Below are positions 32,413 to 42,954 of a DNA stretch of 64,000 bases, one piece after another. A program made the position numbers and the translations under genes. A model generated the notes under the pieces. The model saw nothing but the letters and a program-made list of their open reading frames with translations, was not told the DNA's origin and did not search any database. Position 1 is the stretch's first letter, and every line of letters starts with the position of its first letter. The stretch spans positions 262,903-326,902 of the forward strand of contig JAMPIV010012155.1 in the NCBI GenBank assembly GCA_024509875.1. The letters are read 5' to 3'. This DNA comes from Oreohelix idahoensis (Eukaryota > Mollusca > Gastropoda > Stylommatophora > Oreohelicidae).

Positions 32413-32627
32413 AGAACGAACGAACGAAATCTTTATTTCATCAGGGTAAAGAAATAGGCATAATTGCCTTTTTACATTTCTGCCCTGCAATACAATTTTC
32501 AGCGTTTTACATATTAAAATTAAAATATTAACAACTTCAGACAGGATTAATTAATATTATCATCACAATCAGAAACTGAGCATACACAAGTACATTTACT
32601 CATAGTCATTCACACACATAGAGAGAG

Positions 32628-32667
<40 letters not shown>

Positions 32668-33160
32668 CAAGCAATAAAGCTACTTAATATTAAAAAATGC
32701 AATTTAAAATTGAAAATGACAGTTAAATGCTCATGGAAACGTTGAAATAACTGAAACAGAATTGTCATTAAATGTGTGTACAAGATTTCATGACATGTGA
32801 ATGCAGATGTCTTTTGAATGAAATGTAATTATCAGTTTTGACAGACTTGGGTAGGGAATTCCATGCTAAACCACCTGCATAACTAAAACAACTTTGGAAG
32901 AGGTCAGTTCGAGGTTTTGCAAGGTCCAAAAGTAGGTCGCCAGGTATAAAATATGAGCAGTATTTATAGCGAAAGAACATTTGCAAGTATGAAGGCATTC
33001 TGCTGTGTAAAATATGAGAGAGAGCTTGAGAAGTTAAGCTAATGTATAATTTGATAAGCCACTTATGGCTTCCAGTAAAACATTTGTCATGTGTCATTTT
33101 TTTAGACAGGTCTAGACCAAGAAACCTAGCTCTCAAATTTAGACCCAACAATAGTTTCAT
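32413..33160 (-). pseudogene. CR1/L2-like LINE 3' end
   Basis: Minus-strand open frame (33160-32768) with LTSQALSHILHSRMPSYL, FRYKYCSY, RTDLFQSCFSYAGGLAWNSL, TDNYISFKRHLHSH. The pattern SFxYxGxxxWNSLP...SF(K)xxL is the conserved C-terminus of CR1/L2/Jockey-like LINEs. The 3' UTR ends AATAAAGATTTCGTTCGTTC, a (TTCG)n tail (32416-32427 on the plus strand). It contains a later GA microsatellite. 5'-truncated near 33160; no RT motifs remain. Confidence 0.7.
32622..32664. repeat. (GA)n microsatellite
   Basis: GAGAGAGGGATA followed by pure GA repeats inside the 3' UTR of the LINE fragment. Confidence 0.95.
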
Positions 33161-33750
33161 CAGGAAGTTATGATGAGTTCATAAAAATGTTTGAGTTTAC
33201 TTGCATCAGTATCATAGATTGTGCCATTGGCTTCCATCATCGTGTAGGAAAGTGAAAATATTCTTTTATTTATTTCATCACCTTCTCCATTTCTCTGCTG
33301 GGAATTTCTTTTTACCCTGCCGGTGATATTTGTGCAGGCAGAAATGTCAGGTTGCATCGATGCTGCTCCTCTCACCCAGAAACAAATAAAGATTTTTTTT
33401 CCTTCACTCATTTGTTTGACCTTTTAGTTGCGTCTTATTACCTCTTTCTGAGGAGAGGTACTCACGTCTGCTGCCACTTTCATTGTGTTTATGGAAACAT
33501 CTGGATTGTTTATTTCAGCATTTCTTAGTCGTCTCTCTAGAACTTGCTTGGAAGGTGTGCAGTAGTCCAATTCTTATCTCTCTGTATAGATTCTTACTTT
33601 TATTTATATTTTAAAACTATGATCACTTTCTATTTTAACATGTAAAACAGACTTTATGTATCTTCTTATATTTAAGAGTCAGCCCATTAAGTTTAAAGTA
33701 TATTTTATCGGTGTATTTTAAAGTACAATGCCAATTTTATCGTTCTTTTT
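33161..33750. other. Intronic sequence
   Basis: No feature I can support. A minus-strand open frame of 83 codons (33160-33411) has no recognisable domain and abuts the LINE fragment; it may be target DNA. Confidence 0.4.
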
Positions 33751-33754
33751 TTCA

Positions 33755-34110
33755 CAGTGTAGAGCCTTCTTTATCTTTCTATTTCGAAGTGTACAACCTG
33801 CTTTATCTTTCTGTTTTAAAGTGTACAACCTGCTTTATCTTTCTATTTTAAACCATAGAACCTGCTTTATCTTTATATTAAAATATAGAGCTGACTATGT
33901 ATTTTACATTATAGTGCTGACTATATATTTTTAAAATATAGAGATGACTGTTTTATAGCATAGAGAGGATTATGTTTTATAGCAAAGAGAGGATTATGTT
34001 TTATAGCATAGAGAGGACTTTATATTTTATAGCATAGGATTTTGTTTTTTAGCATAGAGAGGACTTTGTTTTATAGCATAGAGAGGACTATATATTTAAA
34101 GTATAGAGCC
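33755..34110. repeat. Degenerate tandem repeat before exon 2
   Basis: Imperfect units of about 30-38 bp. The first half is built on TGCTTTATCTTTCTATTTTAAA with GTGTACAACC. The second half is built on TTTTATAGCATAGAGAGGA. Ends about 70 bp before the acceptor at 34178. Confidence 0.7.
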
Positions 34111-34178
34111 TCCATCATCATTTGTTTTAAAAGGTTTCGTGGCACAGTTTTCAGTACATAATCATTCTTCTTAAATAG

Positions 34179-35091
34179 GATGTCCGGCAAAGTCCTGAGT
34201 CTAGCTCTATGACCACCCTCAAGACGATTGCGCCACAGACTCAAAGAGCAACAACTCCTCCTGGTCATCAGAAACAAGAGTACAACTCAGATCATCACAA
34301 CACTAGACCAAAATCTATGTTCATATCCTCAAGCCCCTCAATGGCAGTAGATGATTATAAGTCCCCAGAACAACATTCACAAGCTTTGGTGGCACCAGCC
34401 CGCAAGAAGCGGCGTGCTCCAGCACCTCCTGTACCAACAAACTCTCAAGTTGCTGTGAATCAGGTGTCTTCCTCTTCAGAGAGTAATGTACAGGGCGGCA
34501 GTGATGGTCAAGACAATATTGCGGAAGGGAAGATTATGCATAATAAAATTGTGTCAGCAACAGCAGCCAATCAGCAAGAGGCAGTTGCTGCAGCTGCCTT
34601 TGTATCTCAACATGTTTCTCGGGCAGAAATGCTTAGCCGTTTTCACTCACGTAACAGTTCAGATTCAAGTGGCTACCATGAGCTGACTCTTAGCGGATGT
34701 GAGTCACCAGAAGCTACACACACAAGTGCCACCAAATACAAGACCAGCATTGACACAACTTCTATAGAGAGCTCAGACAATGCCAATGGTGACAGTGGAA
34801 TTCACGAGTCTCCAACTCGAGTGTCACCAATTGTAGAAGTGCCAGAAAAGCCCAATCCTGTGATATCTCTAGCACCTGGACTCTCATCACAGGATTTAGG
34901 GTCTGGCAGTGCAGAGACCTTAACTTCCATAAAGAAACGAAAAGCACCAGCCCCACCTGCACCACTGTCATCAACAAGAACCAACACTTCTGAAGCATCA
35001 CTTCCTGTCTTGAAGCACAACCAGATCAACACTGCTGCAGTGACTGAGACACCTGTAAAACATTCTACCTCCAGTGTTGAAACTTCCTCAG
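34179..35091 (+). CDS. COBL: COBL-like large exon with KRAP-type motifs
   Basis: Acceptor ...CTTAAATAG at 34177-34178; donor GT at 35092 (GTAGGT). 913 nt, about 304 residues. The first codon is in phase 0, matching the end of exon 5803-5960, and one base of a codon is left at the end. Two basic-proline motifs, RKKRRAPAPPVP near residues 77-88 and KKRKAPAPPAP near 256-266, match the KKRRAPPPP/KRAP motifs of cordon-bleu, which in vertebrates bind Abp1/syndapin-type partners. Between them is a low-complexity Ser/Thr/Glu region with SSDSSGYHELTLSG and NGDSGIHESPTRVSP, likely disordered and phosphorylatable (inference). No stop in frame. Confidence in COBL rests on both motif pairs and their order with the basic FLSFLG segment. 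Confidence 0.78.
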
Positions 35092-35163
35092 GTAGGTAGC
35101 TGTTGGCACCATTCATTAACTCAGAAAATGAAATAATTTATCTCTTGAGTCAAAACTGGAACT

Positions 35164-35517
35164 TACTTACTTACTTAGTCGTTCCCCTTCTACCGTGAGG
35201 TGTAGAGGTTTGGAAGAGAGAGCGCCAGACCATTCTATCAGCTGTCTTCTTCCTGGCCTGGTTCCATTCTAGTCCTCGGTCCTTCAAAGATTGTCTAATG
35301 TTGTCCTCCCAGCGAACTCTGGGTCGTCCTGGAGGTCTGGATCCCTGGCTCTTTGTTTCCCATGCCTGTCGTGGCAGCCGATCTTCTCCCACTCTGCAGA
35401 CATGGCCAAACCATCTCAGTTGGGACTGTTCTATTTGGGTCTGCAGCGGATGGGATTTCAGGCCTTGACGTATCGTCTGGTTGCGGACCATGTCTCTTCT
35501 TGTTACTTCAACCACTT
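35164..35517 (-). mobile_element. LINE 3' fragment with (TAAG)n tail, copy 2
   Basis: Shortest of three copies. It lies 70 bp after the exon donor. Flanked by a 14-bp duplication TCAAAACTGGAACT (35150-35163 and 35518-35531). Minus-strand coding matches copy 1 from VVEVTRRDMVRNQ to HGRRGTTK and stop, with a few substitutions and no frameshift. Confidence 0.88.
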
Positions 35518-35531
35518 TCAAAACTGGAACT

Positions 35532-36028
35532 AAAATGTTTTATTATTTTAGTGTGATCAAGAAAACTTTACTAAAACAATTCTGTAGTGAAACATGTTGA
35601 GAACCCAGCATTGCACACTAAGCTCTTAGAGGAGCCGCTTGAGCCCCAGACGTAACTCTGGCTTCTCCCTGGTTGGCTGCATGTGGGAGGATCTCACTGT
35701 GGATGCATGATAGGCAGGATGAGCTGAGAAATGGCTCTGTGTAAGATGTGATAAGTCCTTGGGAGACCCCAGAACCAGAGCCCCCTTGGATGGCAGGGAA
35801 TACACAGTATGAAATGCGCTTTTTCCTCCTAGCTTGGGACCAGATGTGATGATCTTTTAAATGCATGCCAAGGTGGAGAAACTGGAGCTCATGACTTCAA
35901 CTCAACATGTTTCAGAATTGCAGAAAAGCCACAGGAAAAGCCTAGATCTACAGTGTAGATAATACCAAGGAGTCTTCAACTTGGTATTGGCTGCAAAACA
36001 GAAGCTCAGCAGCCCTAGTTAAGCAACA
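35532..36028. other. Possible LINE 3' UTR
   Basis: More GC-rich than its surroundings (35620-35850), with no supported ORF. It ends with CCTAGTTAAGCAACAAAAAC and a TAA-repeat tail, which suggests a LINE 3' UTR; a related GGTTAAGCAAC element occurs reversed near 44330. Low certainty. Confidence 0.35.
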
Positions 36029-36029
36029 A

Positions 36030-36060
<31 letters not shown>

Positions 36061-36062
36061 AA
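36029..36062. repeat. (TAA)n microsatellite
   Basis: Ten or so TAA units, possibly a LINE tail. Confidence 0.9.
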
Positions 36063-36107
36063 CAGCCCCTTCATTCATAACTGACTATGTGAATATATAT
36101 TTAAAGG

Positions 36108-36330
36108 CACGGTGATTAGAGTCAATAGATTCAAATACCTGGGCATATTAGTAACATCAGAAGTGAAGAGTAGAATAGCCCTGGCAAAAGCAGCATTCTA
36201 TTTAAAACGAAAAGTATTTTATGCAACAACTCTTTGTCACTAAACAGGAGCTCTGCAGTGTTATACAGAAAGCATCTTGACATAAGGAAGTGAGTCATGG
36301 ACAATTAGTAAACAAGTAGGTTATAACCTT
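36108..36330 (+). pseudogene. Decayed LINE C-terminal fragment
   Basis: Plus-strand reading gives VNRFKYLGILVTSEVKSRIALAKAAFYLKRKVF, a stop, then YTESILTYGSESWTISKQ in a shifted frame. This is the YLG...YGSESW segment of RTE-like LINEs, strongly decayed. Confidence 0.65.
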
Positions 36331-36588
36331 TACCTTCAAAAGTGAGGCTGGCTTTTAATAAATTTTAATCATTATTTTAACATTATCTTTTGGTTTTTCT
36401 ACTTTTCACATTTTGTTACACACTTTAAATCAATGCCTGATTAATATTTAAAAATAATTATAGCTTTAGTTACTTTTTCCTTTGATTAATTTTATATTAA
36501 AAAAAGAACAAAGTTATTTTATAGATTCCTCATCCTAAGAACGGGCACAGCCTCTAATACACACAGACATATGCATGTGCACACACAC

Positions 36589-37547
36589 AGGATGTCCCTA
36601 AAGTCCCTGTGCAACTTTAAACGTGAATAACTTTGGTTGTACACATGATAGTATCACGCTATAAACTGCATTGAAAAATACAATTTGTCAAGTTTTAACA
36701 AAATACATTTCACATTTTTAGGCATCAACATAACTGCTGTAATTCATGACATATTATTCATTCAGATTTTCCAACAAACAGTTCACCTTTTCTTTTTACT
36801 GTTACTTACTTACTTAGTCGTTCCCCTTCTACCGTGAGGTGTAGAGGTTTGGAAGAGAGAGCGCCAGACTATCCTATCAGCTGTCTTCCTCCTGGCCTGG
36901 TTCCATTCTAGTCCTCGGTCCTTCAAAAATTGTCTAATGTTGTCCTCCCAGCGGACTCTGGGTCGTCCTGGAGGTCTGGATCCCTGGCTCTTTGTTTCCC
37001 ATGCTTGTCGTGGTAGCTGATCTTCTCCCATTCTGCAGACATGGCCAAACCATCTTAGTTGGGACTGTTCTATTTGGGTCTGCAGGGGTTGGGATTTTAG
37101 GCCTTGACGTATCGTCTGGTTGCGTACCATGTCTCTTCTTGTTACTTCAACCACCTTCCTCAGATACCTCATTTCTGAGGTTTGGATCTGGCTTTTGTGG
37201 GTTGTAGTCATTGCCCATGACTCACATCCATATGTCAAGACTGGGACATAGGTGGAGCGGTGTACAGCCATCTTCGTTTTCTTACCAACCTCTTTCTTGC
37301 TGAGGAATCCTCGATTTATGGCCTGATAAAGTCTCCCAGCCGCTGCTTTTCGAGTGGCCATCTCTTTTTACTGTTGCCATGTTTAATCATTTACAGGATC
37401 TAGACAAGAATAACTCAAACTTGATAACACTAACATTTAAAAAATGCAGAAAGTATGCGTTTATTTGCTGTTTGTAGTGTGCCTGTGTCATGTGTACACC
37501 CACAGTTATTAAAGTTTAAAGTTACACAAGGACTTTAGGGACACCCT
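36589..37547. mobile_element. Inverted-repeat (mariner-like) non-autonomous element
   Basis: Terminal inverted repeats of about 58 bp: left AGGATGTCCCTAAAGTCCCT..., right end the complement of AGGGTGTCCCTAAAGTCCTT.... Homology continues inward through ACTTTAAA and TGTACACATGA. Without the nested LINE fragment the element is about 375 bp, with no transposase. Flanks are CA/TG repeats, so the exact ends and target duplication are unclear. Confidence 0.7.
36804..37362 (-). mobile_element. LINE 3' fragment with (TAAG)n tail, copy 3
   Basis: Nested in the inverted-repeat element. Flanked by a 13-bp duplication TCTTTTTACTGTT (36791-36803 and 37363-37375). The minus-strand frame from about ATRKAAAGRLYQAINRGF to HGRRGTTK and stop is fully open, suggesting a recent insertion. 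Confidence 0.88.
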
Positions 37548-37739
37548 CTGTGTGGGTGTGTGTGTAAAAAAAATAAAAATAAAAAAATAAAATATATATA
37601 TATATATAAACTTTAAAAACTTTCAACTTTAACACAGTGTAAACTGAGAATACAGAAGAGTTATCATATTTAAATGCATAAATTACAATGGAGGAAGTGG
37701 ATAATGTAATAAAGGAAAAGACACACAAATACAGCTTTA
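37376..37739. other. End of inverted-repeat element and AT-rich spacer
   Basis: Holds the right arm to 37547, then TG repeats, an A/TA-rich low-complexity run (37567-37609) and spacer without features. Confidence 0.5.
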
Positions 37740-38281
37740 AAACCAAAAAAAGATGAACACGATGCTAGTTCATACAGACCAATTTCTTTAATCTATGTTA
37801 AATATTAGAAACCATTGTAAATAACAGATTAAAGTTTTATTTGGAAAAGAATAAAATATACAGCCAGACTCAATTAGGATTTAGAAGGGATAGATGCACT
37901 ATGGATCAGATAATCAAATTAGGATTTCAAAAGAAAGAAAGGGAGCCGCGCTAGCGTAGTGGTTACAACACCGCTCTGGCGACCGGGTGATACAGGATCA
38001 AACCCGGGCGACGGCATTTGAGGATTTTTCGTCGACCGGGATTTGGACTGTATTAACTCGAGACCTGGCGAGAACATTTGAAGGAGTGTCGTCGACCAGG
38101 GACTGGCGGCTCCTGAGCCGACCCAGCTGCAATGGGTACCTCCGAAATCGGCGAGTATTTGCCTGAATGGCGAGGGACACCTGTCTCTGTACAAGAAATA
38201 AAGGGATACTCACGTAAAATCAATGTCAGGTTAGACATAAATAATAACCTGAGATTTCGCCTCGAGTATTAGCGGGCGTAC

Positions 38282-38334
<53 letters not shown>

Positions 38335-39906
38335 AAGAAAAAACAGTAGCAATATTCCTAGATGTAGCTAAGGCCTATGATGAATGCTGGAGAGAAGGTG
38401 CTCTCTTTAAAATCAAAAAGATAGGAATTACAGGTAAAATGTATAGCCACTTAGAGAACTTCCTTCAAGATATATATTTCGCAGTACAAATTAACAATGA
38501 CAAGTCAGAAGTGTATATGAACAACAGAATGACATTCCTCAAGGATCAGTTTTATCCCCTTCAATTTTTACAATAATGGTAAATGATTTGAATAAGGAAT
38601 TTAAAGATACCAAAAATAATTTAACACAGTTCGCAGATGATGATGTTATATGGAGATCTGGGAAAAATCTAACAGTATTATATAATAATCTTCAAAAATA
38701 AATAAATAAAGTATAAAAATGGATAAATAAATGGAGACTTCAATTAAATGTAAGTAACACAGTAGGAATGATCTTCAGTAAAGGTAGAATTGTTAAAAAT
38801 AAGATAATTGACATAAACTTACAGGGGCAACAAATTAGTACAGTCCAAACCACAAGATACTTAGGAATGACACTAGACCACCAAATGAACTGGAACAAAC
38901 ACATAGATAGACTGGTAGAGCCTTGTAGAGGACTAACTGACATGCCAAGATATTTGAAAGGTCATGGATGTGGTGCAAGCACAAAGACAATGATCATGTT
39001 CTATAAATCTTTCATTAGAGGAAAAATTGATTATGGAAGCATAGTATATGACTCTGCAGCACATAGTCACAAGATTGAATTAAATAGAATTGAACACCAA
39101 GCATTATGTACACTTGTGGGTGCAATTAGATCAATATCGACGGGTGCTCTGGAGGTGGCCTTAGGAGTCCTCCCTTTTGAACTTCAGAGAAAAGAGTTAA
39201 AACTAAATCACATGACTAAAATTATGTTGGACAAGACTCATCCAGCTTTTCCAGAATCTGCTAGGTATCATTTAACAAGAAATCAGAACAGGTTCATAAT
39301 ACCTGTAGATACCCAACAGATTGGAAATGCATGGAGGAACTAGTACACTTGGAAGCCCTAAATGCATCAATTAATAACAGTAGTGTATACAAGCCGGCGG
39401 TACCACTATGGGAGCTCAAGAAACCAGATACAGACTACCACCTGGCAGACATAATTAATAAAACAACTGATATGGCTACTATAAAAAACAAAGCCAGGAA
39501 ATATATTCAACAAATATCAAAAGACAGTATTACATTGTACACAGATGGATCTAAGGGAGATGAAAACAAATTGGGGATAGGACTTTAGGCATATAAATTG
39601 TTCAAGACTCCAACAAGAACATGTCAGATATCTAGAGAACTAGCAATAAGAAACTTCTTAGACTGCAACTAGGAATAGGCTATTTTAGAATAGAAGTACT
39701 TTACTGTGCAGAGTATCTAGAAAAAATACTATAGAGCATTTCCTACTAAAATGTAGGAGGTATGAACAACAGAGAAAACCAATATTAGATTATTTACAGG
39801 CATGCAATTCATCCATAACTGCGGAACAGGTGTTGAGAATAGAAAGACCTAGAGAATTGAAAAATTTAGTAGAACAGTATATAACAAGAACTAAAATGAA
39901 TATATA
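37740..39906 (+). pseudogene. I-like LINE with RNase H remnant, interrupted by a SINE
   Basis: Plus-strand pieces in order: SYRPISLIYVKY, YSQTQLGFRRDRCTMDQI, [SINE], IFLDVAKAYDECWREGALF (motif A), FADDDVIWRS (motif C), a stop-containing stretch, then a long frame 38768-39343 with TVQTTRYLGMTLDHQMNWNK and CTLVGAIRSISTGALEVALG. A new frame 39331-39588 ends with ITLYTDGSKGDENKLG, the first motif of RNase H. Most of RNase H is deleted. The tail end 39720-39906 codes EHFLLKCRRYEQQR and a final stop. RT plus downstream RNase H points to the I/Jockey-like superfamily. Multiple stops and deletions make it dead. Confidence 0.78.
37941..38332 (+). mobile_element. tRNA-derived SINE, copy 1
   Basis: Starts GGGAGCCGCGCTAGCGTAGT. 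Pol III box A-like TAGCGTAGTGG and box B-like GGATCAAACCC are spaced as in a tRNA. It has a roughly 260-bp body and ends with 49 A residues (38284-38332). The flanking duplication AAAAGAAAGAAA is at 37929-37940 and at the end of the A tract. Inserted in the RT of the surrounding LINE. Confidence 0.85.
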
Positions 39907-39910
39907 AGAA

Positions 39911-40481
39911 TCAATGATGGTGTAAGGATAAGGGGTGGTCTAATGGGGTGCTTGTGTGGATGATGGCAGATAAGAGATGTATGTGATGTAATCTCAAACA
40001 CCCCTGGGCTTTCTCACTCCTTTTCACATTGTTAATAACAGGGCAGTAATGAGAGACTTTACTTTATTTTTTTCTTGGAAAGGGTAGGTCACACACACAT
40101 ACACAATTTTGGTTTTGATTTACTCTATTTATACTGAGTAGAGGAAGGAAGAAGTTACTATATTGTCTTGAATTTATTACACTACATATCCTAATTATAA
40201 CCCATCGAGGGTTGAACAGGATACTTTGTTTTTAAAAAAAAAACCCAACTTGGGATATAAATGTCAGTAATCGTTAGGTCGCATGACAGGCGAATTAAAA
40301 CATGTCTGGTACTGGACAATGGTAAGCACCCTAAAGGTTAAGAATATAGTTTGCAAGTAGTTCTATGTGGCAGGATAATAAAAGAAAATAAATAGAACCG
40401 CCATGCAACAATAAGACTTATCATTCTGATGTACAGCCCTTCCCTTGGACAATTCCTAGATTCGGCAGTGATATATATATA
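39911..40481. other. Intron spacer
   Basis: No feature seen apart from a TA run at 40470-40482. Confidence 0.5.
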
Positions 40482-40836
40482 TATAAATAACTACGTTGGC
40501 TTGGCCATGTCCGCCGCATGGAAGATGGTCGCATCCCAAAAGATACCTTCTATGGCCAACTAGCAGATGGCAGAAGAACAGTTGGGCGACTGCAGCTGAG
40601 GTTCAAAGATGTGAGCAAGAGAGACATGAGGGCACTGGACATAAATCCAGCAACGTGGGAGGATGAAGCTGCCGATCGCACCAAGTGGCGATACTATCTA
40701 TGGCGCCACATCAGATTGAGCGAAAAGAAACTCACACAACAAGCAGAAGAGATGAGAAAATGTCGAAAGAAACACCGGGAAAATAAACAGCTGAGGGCTG
40801 TCACGTCATGGGTGCATTCCCATAGTCAGTTATGAC
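40482..40836 (+). pseudogene. LINE C-terminal fragment
   Basis: Plus-strand frame: RWLGHVRRMEDGRIPKDTF, GRLQLRFKDVSKRDMRALD, WEDEAADRTKWRYYL, then a basic tail ending HSHSQL and stop. This is the end of a CR1/RTE-like ORF2 related in layout to 511-1430, but the terminal zinc finger seen there is missing. 5'-truncated in the TA run. Confidence 0.75.
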
Positions 40837-40865
40837 TGAAGTGGCAATTATATATATATAATACA

Positions 40866-41123
40866 CACAGTAAAGTCACGACTATTCGTTTTACGATGAT
40901 TCACTTTTACGACTATGACAAACGAAAAAATAAATACTGTGATTTGCTATTCATAGTTTATAACAAAAACACTAGTTTACGTGGCAGTTCCAGAGTGACT
41001 TGCTCGTTTCGCTACAGCAAATGAAGGACCTTCAGGATATTCTTAAATGGATTCATTTAACGATTCAATTTACGACCGAATTTTCAGGACCATAACCCTG
41101 TCGTAAACTGAGACCTTACTATG
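40866..41123. mobile_element. pogo/Tigger-like MITE
   Basis: About 258 bp with ends CACAGTAAAGTC...GACCTTACTATG and subterminal TTTTACGA / TCGTAAA repeats. The CAGTAARGTC end with TA next to the right end is typical of pogo/Tigger-type MITEs. No coding content. Confidence 0.65.
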
Positions 41124-42599
41124 TATATATATACTTTCTATAGAATTCACTCATTCAAGTTAACACCTTGACCTTGGAACAGTATTTGACACCCCCTCAG
41201 AGATTCCCAAAAAGTGGGAAATATGCAGTTAAAAAAAATAAATTTAAAACATCATTTTTGGATTTAAAAACAAAATGTCTTTAACCATGTTTACTAATCA
41301 TCATCCTCATTATCATCATCATAATTTTCTTATGTGCTCCTTACAGAGCATGAAGCCAGCACTGCATACACCAAGCAGTCACATGATCTTGTCACATGAT
41401 CTTGTAGCAGTGGGTTTGGAGGCAATTTGTTTGACATGATGAGGTTTCCAGCCTGATGTATAAATATAGCAATTGTTGATGTAGGGTTTTCTTAACTCAT
41501 TCTACCCTATAAGCCATATGATGCGCCAGATAGGCCTTTACGTTTACACCTTGCGCCAGTGTAATACAAGTTCAGACATTTGAAAGAAAAATTAGAAAAT
41601 GAGTGGCCATAGCTTGTTCAAATTGGGTAAACATTTCCTGTGGACCACGTGTTTTGAACTGGTAGCAAAATAAGTACCGGTACTCTGGTGCTTAATTTGT
41701 GCATAATTTTATCAATTAATGATGTCATTAGGCAGTTTGTTTACAAGTGGCCTAGTTACATACATAATAGGTATAAACTGTAAACGGATCAACCGTAAAG
41801 GATTATTTCTAAATGAATTTTAGCAAAATCAATAGTGATAATAACCTATTTTTGATTCCGAGAAGGACATTCAACAAATCTGATATTTTAAAGTAATTAA
41901 TTAATTAAATTGCATGAAACAGGACTGTTTGAGATTCCAGTTCAGCGATATGTGACTGCACAAAATAAAATCATAAAAATTAATTTTCTTTTGATTGTAA
42001 TCAAACTTCTTGAATTAGTTTTGAACTGGATATACATTTCAATTCTTGTGCTTTTAATGCCAAGAAATTAAATAGAGCTGAAATATTTACATGTAAGTGC
42101 ACAATTTTTATCAGTTTTTTGTTTTGATTTTAGTATGGTTTCTATATTTTGCAAGACATAACAAACAATTATTATATCTCAAAAAGACTCAACATTGTTT
42201 CACAACATTCTTCGGCCTATTTCCAAAAGTTTGATGCATAATACATATATCTGCCAAATTAATATATTTGTCTACAGTCTGTTTTTAATACATTACTTGC
42301 AACAACAAAAATGCCTCCATTTTGGGGCCTGGGCAAAACCAGAAAATTGCCTGGGTTATAATGAGTTAATATAGCAAATGTAAATATAGGGTTTTATTAA
42401 TATACCAAATGTTGATTTAGGGTTTTCTTATTATACTAAATGCTGATTTAGGGTTTTTAAAATATATTAATCAACAGAATGTGCCAGATGTATTATTACT
42501 CACATCAGAAAGTTTTTTGACACTAAAGCAGTTTATAGTGAAGAAAGAACTGATACTTGACAACTATCATGGTTATAATTGCTGTCTTTTACCTGTCAG
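41124..42599. other. Intron without genes
   Basis: AT-rich. It has an ATC run at 41295-41325 and a direct repeat TCACATGATCTTGT at about 41380-41405. Short repeats of ATTTAGGGTTTTMTTAATATA occur at 42385-42460. No ORF or element recognised. Confidence 0.5.
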
Positions 42600-42743
42600 A
42601 AATGATCTGTGTACCTGAGCCACAAGCAACACCACCAGCAGCTAGTACAACAGGCGTACCATATGTGGCAACATCTACCTCTAATCATCAAACAGAATCC
42701 CATGTCTCACAGACTTCAGTGGTACCGTCAGAGCTTGCAGCAG
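42600..42743 (+). CDS. COBL: COBL-like exon 3 of window
   Basis: Acceptor ...TTACCTGTCAG at 42598-42599; donor GT at 42744. 144 nt. The base left over from 35091 plus two bases here complete a Glu codon. The exon then reads MICVPEPQATPPAASTTGVP and on to SHVSQTSVVPSELAAG, and leaves one base. Low-complexity Ser/Thr/Pro sequence without a domain, as expected in the disordered middle of cordon-bleu. Identity rests on phase continuity and lack of stops, so it is weaker than the previous exon. No further exon of this gene was found downstream. Confidence 0.55.
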
Positions 42744-42750
42744 GTTTGAT

Positions 42751-42870
42751 ATTTTCCATATTGTGTTTATTTATTCATTGATGGCCCTTCAACCAACCAT
42801 ATTGTGCTTATTTATTCATTGATGGCCCTTCAACCAACCATATTGTGTTTATTGATGGCCCTTCAAGCAC
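42751..42870. repeat. 40-bp tandem repeat, about 2.5 copies
   Basis: Copies of CCATATTGTGTTTATTTATT with CATTGATGGCCCTTCAACCA, starting just inside the intron. The first copy begins within about 10 bp of the exon donor. Confidence 0.85.
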
Positions 42871-42954
42871 CTGTAGAGCATAGATCTCTGATCACTCCAA
42901 GCTGTCATGTCCTGTGTGCCTGTGCCATTTATTTACATTCTAACCTTCATTAAT

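Noticed and set aside
37941..38015. tRNA gene
   Set aside because: Box A/B-like heads at 37941 and 50791 are followed by SINE bodies and A tails with target duplications; no cloverleaf with a clear anticodon arm was established.
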